Part shown: piece by piece, positions 15,774 to 20,165 of the stretch | Layout: the number at the start of each line of letters is the position of its first letter | Position numbering within the stretch: position 1 is the stretch's first letter | Origin: Alphaproteobacteria bacterium | GTDB lineage: Bacteria; Pseudomonadota; Alphaproteobacteria; Puniceispirillales; Puniceispirillaceae | Direction of reading: 5' to 3' | NCBI GenBank assembly: GCA_011522945.1 | Contig: WTHY01000202.1 | Location: 1-20,165, forward strand | DNA length: 20,165 nt | Program-made: the position numbers and the translations under genes | The notes under the pieces: model-generated | Databases searched by the model: none | Told to the model about the DNA's origin: nothing | What the model saw: the letters and a program-made list of their open reading frames with translations, nothing else

Positions 15774-15779
15774 AAACAG

Positions 15780-17906
15780 GTGTTTCAAATTTATCGTAAA
15801 GAAATTGAATGGGGTGGTAAGACGCTCACTTTAGAAACAGGCAAAATCGCACGTCAGGCAGATGGTGCCGTTCTGGCTACATTAGGTGAGACGAGTGTTC
15901 TATGTACCGCAGTTGCTGCAAAGTCAGCACGCCCAGGTCAGGATTTCTTCCCCCTAACCGTGAATTATCAGGAAAAGGCATTTGCGGCTGGTAAGATTCC
16001 AGGCGGGTTTTTCAAGCGCGAAGGTCGTCCATCAGAGCATGAGACACTTACAAGCCGCCTGATTGACCGTCCAATTCGCCCGCTCTTCCCGAAAGAATTT
16101 AAATGTGAGACGCAAGTTATCTGTACAGTGCTCTCAATTGACGGCGAAAATAGTGCGGATATTGTAGCGCTGATTGGTGCCTCTGCTGCGCTGACCATCT
16201 CTGGTGTGCCATTCTTTGGCCCAATCGCTGGAGCTCGTGTTGGCTATATTGATGGTGACTATGTGCTAAACCCAACAAAGACACAGATGGAAGATAGCCA
16301 GCTTGACCTTGTAGTTGCTGGTACATCTGAAGGCGTGCTTATGGTAGAATCAGAAGCAAGTGAGCTATCTGAATCTGTGATGCTTGGTGCTGTGAATTTC
16401 GGTCATACAGAAATGCAAGCCGCTATTGCTGCTATCATTGATTTAGCAGAATCAGCAGCAAAAGAGCCACGTGATCTACCAGAAGAGGCGCCTGAAGCTG
16501 CGTCATTGCGTGAGACTCTAAATAGCCTGCGTGGCAAGGTAGAAGCTGGCTATGCAATCTCAGAGAAAACAGCGCGTCAGGCAGCACTGGCTGAAGTAAA
16601 GGCAGAAGCAAAAGACGTGGCTGGCGAGGATGCTGATGAAGTGCTTGTTGGCAGCCTGATGAAAGAGCTGGAAGCAGATGTTGTCCGCTCGTCTATCCTA
16701 AAGACTGGTCAGCGTATTGATGGACGTGACACAAAGACTGTGCGCCCTATCGTAGCTGAAGTTGGTTTATTGCCACGCACACATGGCTCATCACTATTCA
16801 CACGTGGTGAAACTCAGGCTTTGGCTGTAACCACATTGGGCACAGGTCAGGATGAGCAGATTATTGATGCGTTGGATGGTGAATACCGGTCTCGCTTTAT
16901 GCTGCATTATAACTTCCCACCTTACTCAGTTGGTGAAGCTGGTCGTACAGGCAGCCCAGGCCGTCGTGAAATTGGTCATGGTAAGCTGGCATGGCGTGCG
17001 ATCAATCCTGTTCTGCCAACAAAGGAAGCTTTCCCTTATACATTGCGGACAGTTTCTGAGGTTACAGAATCAAATGGTTCGTCGTCTATGGCAACAGTCT
17101 GTGGCACCTCCCTGTCCATGATGGATGCTGGTGTGCCGCTAGCACGTCCTGTCGCTGGTATCGCCATGGGTCTGATTAAAGACGGTGATGATTTTGCTGT
17201 TCTATCAGACATTCTAGGTGATGAAGATCATCTTGGTGATATGGACTTTAAAGTTGCTGGTAGTGAAGAAGGTATTACAGCCCTTCAGATGGATATTAAA
17301 ATCACATCTATCACACCAGAAATTATGGAAATTGCCCTGAATCAAGCAAAGGATGGCCGTATGCACATTCTTGGCGAGATGAGCAAGGCACTGACATCTG
17401 CACGTGACTCACTGGCAGATTCAGCTCCAAAGATTTCCACAATCAAAATACCTGTAGATAAAATCCGTGAGCTGATCGGCCCTGGTGGTAAGGTCATTCG
17501 TGAGATTTGTGAAGAAACAGGTGCCAAAATTGATATTGAAGATGATGGCACAGTTTCAGTCGCAGCTATCTCACAGGAAAGCTCAGATGCAGCACATCGC
17601 CGGATTAAGGAAATTGTAGCTGAACCAGAGCTTGGTGAGATTTATGATGGTAAGGTTGTAAAGACTGTCGATTTTGGCGCCTTTGTAAACTTCCTAGGTC
17701 CTCGTGATGGTCTTGTGCATATTTCTGAGATGAAGAATGAGCGCGTGGCTCAGACAACAGATGTCTGTAAAGAAGGCGATATCGTGAAAGTGAAAGTCAT
17801 CGGCTTTGATGATCGTGGTAAGGTGAAGTTGTCTATGAAGCGCGTGGATCAGGAAACAGGTGCTGATTTAGAAGCTGCTGAAGCAGAGGGTTCTGACGAG
17901 GCTTAA
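15780..17906 (+). CDS. pnp: polyribonucleotide nucleotidyltransferase (PNPase)
   Basis: PNPase is a trimeric 3'-5' phosphorolytic exoribonuclease of mRNA decay that can also add tails. From the GTG at 15780 the product is 708 residues, normal for the family. It has two RNase PH-like cores: the first includes QDFFPLTVNYQEKAFAAGK, the second RTHGSSLFTRGETQ and GSSSMATVCGTSLSMMDAG. An alpha-helical linker lies between them. A KH domain follows (ELIGPGGKVIREICEETGA, GPGGK at 567-571), then an S1 domain (about 620-692, EIYDGKVVKTVDFGAFV and GLVHISEM). The tail is short and acidic. The start is supported by AAGGAG at 15768-15773 and the conserved N-terminus. It is followed by a strong terminator and preceded by a structured leader that may mediate control. 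Confidence 0.97.
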   Translation: MFQIYRKEIEWGGKTLTLETGKIARQADGAVLATLGETSVLCTAVAAKSARPGQDFFPLTVNYQEKAFAAGKIPGGFFKREGRPSEHETLTSRLIDRPIRPLFPKEFKCETQVICTVLSIDGENSADIVALIGASAALTISGVPFFGPIAGARVGYIDGDYVLNPTKTQMEDSQLDLVVAGTSEGVLMVESEASELSESVMLGAVNFGHTEMQAAIAAIIDLAESAAKEPRDLPEEAPEAASLRETLNSLRGKVEAGYAISEKTARQAALAEVKAEAKDVAGEDADEVLVGSLMKELEADVVRSSILKTGQRIDGRDTKTVRPIVAEVGLLPRTHGSSLFTRGETQALAVTTLGTGQDEQIIDALDGEYRSRFMLHYNFPPYSVGEAGRTGSPGRREIGHGKLAWRAINPVLPTKEAFPYTLRTVSEVTESNGSSSMATVCGTSLSMMDAGVPLARPVAGIAMGLIKDGDDFAVLSDILGDEDHLGDMDFKVAGSEEGITALQMDIKITSITPEIMEIALNQAKDGRMHILGEMSKALTSARDSLADSAPKISTIKIPVDKIRELIGPGGKVIREICEETGAKIDIEDDGTVSVAAISQESSDAAHRRIKEIVAEPELGEIYDGKVVKTVDFGAFVNFLGPRDGLVHISEMKNERVAQTTDVCKEGDIVKVKVIGFDDRGKVKLSMKRVDQETGADLEAAEAEGSDEA

Positions 17907-17936
17907 GCCTCTCCCGCCACAGACACTAAAATTGAT

Positions 17937-17970
17937 AAAGGCTGTCCAGTAGATCTGGGCAGCCTTTTTT
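17937..17970 (+). terminator. strong intrinsic terminator of pnp
   Basis: A 10-base-pair stem (17940-17949 with 17955-17964, one G-U) has the 5-base loop TAGAT and is followed by six T residues (17965-17970). A preceding AAA (17937-17939) can extend the stem into the T run. It lies 30 bases after the pnp stop and before the convergent fabI. Read on the - strand the T run is only three bases, so it works best for pnp. Confidence 0.9.
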
Positions 17971-18061
17971 GTGCGGAGTGTATGTTTCTATCAAAGCTTT
18001 ATGTGACTGGCTCACATTATAACAATGTAGTTTCCATAGATTTTGTAAGTGCGCCTGAAGC

Positions 18062-18847
18062 CTATTCTGCCTCGGCAGGCACGCCGATATGGTGATAGCC
18101 GCCATCAACATAATGGGTTTCGCCTGTCACGCCGCTCGATAGATCAGACATCAGATACACACCTGCCCGGCCAACCTCATCAATATCAGGATTGCGACCA
18201 AGTGGGGCGTTCTGCTCTGAATGACGGAAAATATGCCGCGCCCCTGTAATCGCTGCGCCTGCCAAAGTGCGCATTGGCCCAGCTGATAAGGTGTTGACGC
18301 GGATATTCTCGCCGCCCAGATCCACAGCTAGATAACGAGTTGAGGCCTCTAGTGCCGCTTTGGCAACACCCATCACATTATAGTTTGGGGTCGTCCGCAC
18401 ACCACCTAAATAGGAAAGGGTTACAAGTGATCCGCCGTTTTCCTGCATCATAGGACGTGCCGCCTGTGCCACTTCTGTAAAGGAAAAGGCTGAAATCAGC
18501 ATCGTTTTTTCAAAATTAGCACGGCTTGTGTTGTAATAGGCGCCTTTCAGTTCAGACTTGTCTGAAAAGCCAATTGCGTGGACCACGAAATCGATAGTTG
18601 GCCACTCTTTTGCCAGAGCGGTAAAGGTAGATTTAACAGCGCCCTCAGCCTCGACATCACAGGCATATAGCTTGTCAGAGCCCACTGATTCCGCAAGAGG
18701 CCGAAGACGTTTTTCAAAGGCCTCAATCTGATAGGTAAAGGCAAGCTCTGCGCCTTGATCAGCTGCGGCTTTGGCGATACCCCAAGCTGCAGATTTTTCA
18801 TTAGCAACGCCCATTATCAAGCCGCGCTTGCCAGCCAATATACCCAT
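18062..18847 (-). CDS. fabI: enoyl-[acyl-carrier-protein] reductase (NADH), FabI
   Basis: FabI reduces trans-2-enoyl-ACP in the last step of each fatty-acid elongation cycle. The 261-residue short-chain-dehydrogenase-like product has MGVANEKSAAWGIA (12-25) for cofactor binding. Catalytic residues are Y146 (LSYLGG), Y156 and K163 in PNYNVMGVAK, at the same numbers as in E. coli FabI. G93 (HAIGF), M159 and other triclosan-pocket residues look like the sensitive type. The ATG at 18847 has AAAGGA (complement of 18855-18860) 7 bases upstream, which overlaps the fabB stop; only 11 bases separate the genes. It is the last gene of a fabA-fabB-fabI operon. No clear terminator follows; there is only a small dyad at 18014-18028 (ACATT/AATGT) without a T run. 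Confidence 0.97.
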   Translation of the reverse strand: MGILAGKRGLIMGVANEKSAAWGIAKAAADQGAELAFTYQIEAFEKRLRPLAESVGSDKLYACDVEAEGAVKSTFTALAKEWPTIDFVVHAIGFSDKSELKGAYYNTSRANFEKTMLISAFSFTEVAQAARPMMQENGGSLVTLSYLGGVRTTPNYNVMGVAKAALEASTRYLAVDLGGENIRVNTLSAGPMRTLAGAAITGARHIFRHSEQNAPLGRNPDIDEVGRAGVYLMSDLSSGVTGETHYVDGGYHHIGVPAEAE

Positions 18848-18858
18848 ATCAATATCCT

Positions 18859-20100
18859 TTAGTCTGCTACACGCTGAATGGCTAGAGTTGCATTTGTGCC
18901 TCCAAATCCAAAGGAATTAGAGAGCGCCAGATTGATTTGCGTATCTGCCATCAAGCTTGTTGGTACAGGAATATCCCCAATCTCTGGATCAGGTGTTTCA
19001 ATATTGGCAGACGCGCCAATGAACCCGTGCTGCATCATCAACATTGTGTAGATGGCTTCTTGCACACCTGTCGCCCCAAGTGAGTGCCCTGTTAGAGACT
19101 TGGTTGATGTTACAACAGGCAGATAATCACGTGGGCCGAAGACAGCGCGGACAGCTTCAAGTTCTTTCATATCACCGACAGGCGTCGAGGTGCCATGTGC
19201 GTTAATATAGTCAACCTTATCTGTGAGGGCCTTGCCGTCAAAGCCAGCCAAGGCGAGCTCCATACAACGTACAGCGCCTTCACCAGATGGGGCCACCATG
19301 TCATGCCCGTCAGAGTTGGCGCCATAACCAACAATCTCACCATAGATTTTTGCGCCACGTGCTTTTGCACGTTCATAATCTTCGAGCACGACCATACCGC
19401 CGCCGCCCGCGATGACAAATCCGTCTCTGTTCGCGTCATAGGCACGGCTGGCCTTTTCAGGTGTATCATTATAGGCAGAGGACATTGCGCCCATAGCATC
19501 AAACAGGACAGATAGTGTCCAATGTAGCTCTTCACCGCCACCGGCAAAGACAATGTCCTGCATGCCATAACGAATAGCATCTACCCCAGCTGTGATACAG
19601 TGAGCAGAGGTTGAACAGGCTGATGAAATAGAATAATTCACGCCCTTAATTTTGAAGAATGTGGCAATACAGGCTGACACAGTTGATGACATACAACGTG
19701 GCACCATGTAGGGCCCGACCCGTTTCGGGCTTTTCTCGCGTGTTGTATCAAACGCTGATAACATATTCGCAGTTGATGGACCGCCAGAACCAGCTATCAG
19801 ACCTGTGCGCGGGTTAGACACTTCATCTTCAGTAAGGCCAGCATCAGCAACGGCCTGTTCCATAGCCAGAACAGCATAGGCTGCCCCCTCACCCATAAAG
19901 CGCATTTGTTTGCGGTCAATATGGTCAGCTACATCCATTTTCACAGAGCCTTTGACCTGAGAGCGAAAGCCAAGCTCTGTATAATCAGGGGCTGCTACGA
20001 TGCCTGAGCGCGCCAGGCGAAGTGATTCTGTCACCTCCTCAGCATTATTGCCGATAGAGGAAACGATCCCGATACCAGTTACTACAACACGGCGTGTCAT
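18859..20100 (-). CDS. fabB: beta-ketoacyl-ACP synthase I (FabB)
   Basis: This condensing enzyme elongates acyl-ACP with malonyl-ACP. FabB is the isoform needed to extend the cis-3-decenoyl intermediate made by FabA, leading to unsaturated fatty acids. The 413-residue thiolase-fold product has nucleophile C162 in ISSACSTSAHC, H302 in NAHGTSTPVGD, and K334 and H339 in TSTKSLTGHSLGATG, the full Cys-His-His set. The N-terminus MTRRVVVTGIGIVSSIG is canonical. FabB rather than FabF is favoured by the SSACSTSAHCI form and by the adjacent fabA. The start overlaps the fabA stop as ATGA, indicating coupling, and fabI follows with 11 bases between. Length is normal. Confidence 0.96.
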   Translation of the reverse strand: MTRRVVVTGIGIVSSIGNNAEEVTESLRLARSGIVAAPDYTELGFRSQVKGSVKMDVADHIDRKQMRFMGEGAAYAVLAMEQAVADAGLTEDEVSNPRTGLIAGSGGPSTANMLSAFDTTREKSPKRVGPYMVPRCMSSTVSACIATFFKIKGVNYSISSACSTSAHCITAGVDAIRYGMQDIVFAGGGEELHWTLSVLFDAMGAMSSAYNDTPEKASRAYDANRDGFVIAGGGGMVVLEDYERAKARGAKIYGEIVGYGANSDGHDMVAPSGEGAVRCMELALAGFDGKALTDKVDYINAHGTSTPVGDMKELEAVRAVFGPRDYLPVVTSTKSLTGHSLGATGVQEAIYTMLMMQHGFIGASANIETPDPEIGDIPVPTSLMADTQINLALSNSFGFGGTNATLAIQRVAD

Positions 20101-20165
20101 GCGTTTTCCCCTTCTGCACCAAACAGGCCAACACGAATATCTTCGGCCTCGAAAACCACTTCCCC
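20097..20165 (-). CDS. fabA: 3-hydroxydecanoyl-ACP dehydratase/isomerase FabA, C-terminal end only
   Basis: The last 22 codons of a gene run off the right edge of the window on the - strand. The frame reads GEVVFEAEDIRVGLFGAEGE followed by two more residues and TGA, overlapping the fabB ATG. The EAEDIRVGLF ending matches the C-terminus of FabA, where a similar DLKVGLF stretch closes the protein. FabA dehydrates 3-hydroxyacyl-ACP and isomerises the C10 intermediate to the cis-3 form, which FabB then extends. The match is short, but the context (fabA-fabB order, coupled ATGA junction) makes the call strong. The active site is outside the window. Confidence 0.85.
   Translation of the reverse strand, partial: GEVVFEAEDIRVGLFGAEGENA

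Larger units (their letters stand above)
15517..15779. other. remaining non-coding part of the rpsO-pnp interval
   Basis: The interval between rpsO and the pnp start is 410 bases (15370-15779), the longest gene-free stretch here. Besides the hairpins listed separately, it has an A/T-centred near-palindrome at 15689-15707 (GACC, five T, five A, then GGGTC) and a weak dyad CATCG/CGATG (15733-15737, 15750-15754). No well-spaced -35/-10 pair was found. The pnp frame is open back to 15612, but that extension has no PNPase character and no ribosome binding site, so I treat it as untranslated leader. Confidence 0.6.

Noticed and set aside
18014..18028. ACATT/AATGT dyad downstream of fabI as its terminator
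   Set aside because: There are only 5 base pairs, AT-rich, with no T run on the - strand. Not enough for an intrinsic terminator.
18547..18807. 86-codon open frame on the - strand within fabI
   Set aside because: It is in another frame of a clearly functional fabI with all catalytic residues. No independent evidence for translation.
1..20165. Mobile elements, CRISPR arrays, defence genes, toxin-antitoxin pairs or other accessory systems
   Set aside because: I looked for direct repeats, terminal inverted repeats and unassigned open frames. Every long frame not explained by a core gene is a shadow of one, and no repeat array is present. The window is conserved housekeeping chromosome.

Overview
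The window is a compact, almost gap-free stretch of core bacterial chromosome. The gene order (rimI, miaB, phoH, ybeY, corC, lnt, metK, trmB, then rimP, nusA, ylxR, infB, rbfA, truB, rpsO, pnp, facing a fabA-fabB-fabI block) is characteristic of Alphaproteobacteria. The YlxR protein carries an L7Ae-like C-terminal part and the IF-2 N-terminus has the alphaproteobacterial TVQVEVRRKR-type segment, which supports this. Base composition looks moderate (roughly half G+C by eye, with many A/T third positions). That would suit a streamlined marine alphaproteobacterium of the SAR116 type, but the species-level placement is inference only.

Layout. Positions 1-7941 hold eight genes on the + strand: an N-acetyltransferase (rimI, possibly starting just before the window), tRNA methylthiotransferase miaB, then a tight run phoH, ybeY, corC, lnt, metK, trmB with overlapping or near-touching stops and starts (ATGA at ybeY/corC, GTGA at corC/lnt, one base between lnt and metK). 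Positions 7942-8080 hold a promoter-like element followed by an intrinsic-terminator-like hairpin. Positions 8081-13519 hold the transcription/translation operon rimP-nusA-ylxR-infB, closed by a good intrinsic terminator. Positions 13646-15369 hold rbfA-truB-rpsO, also followed by a terminator-like hairpin. A 410-base non-coding interval with several inverted repeats precedes pnp (15780-17906), which ends in a strong terminator. On the opposite strand, converging on pnp, lie fabI, fabB and the last 22 codons of fabA.

Functionally the + strand genes cover ribosome and RNA metabolism: tRNA modification (miaB, trmB, truB), ribosome maturation and quality control (rimP, rbfA, ybeY, rimI, phoH), transcription elongation/antitermination (nusA), initiation (infB), a 30S protein (rpsO) and RNA decay (pnp), together with SAM synthesis (metK), which supplies the methyl and radical-SAM enzymes, and two envelope genes (corC, lnt). 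The - strand genes make and elongate unsaturated fatty acids (fabA, fabB) and complete each elongation cycle (fabI).

I see no mobile element, CRISPR array, phage gene, toxin-antitoxin pair, tRNA or rRNA, and no convincing novel system. The most interesting signals are non-coding: a promoter-plus-hairpin leader before rimP-nusA-infB, a structured leader before pnp with two mutually exclusive hairpins, a perfect dyad between phoH and ybeY, and the absence of two regulator genes (Fur/Mur-type and Xre-type) that often interrupt this gene order in other Alphaproteobacteria.
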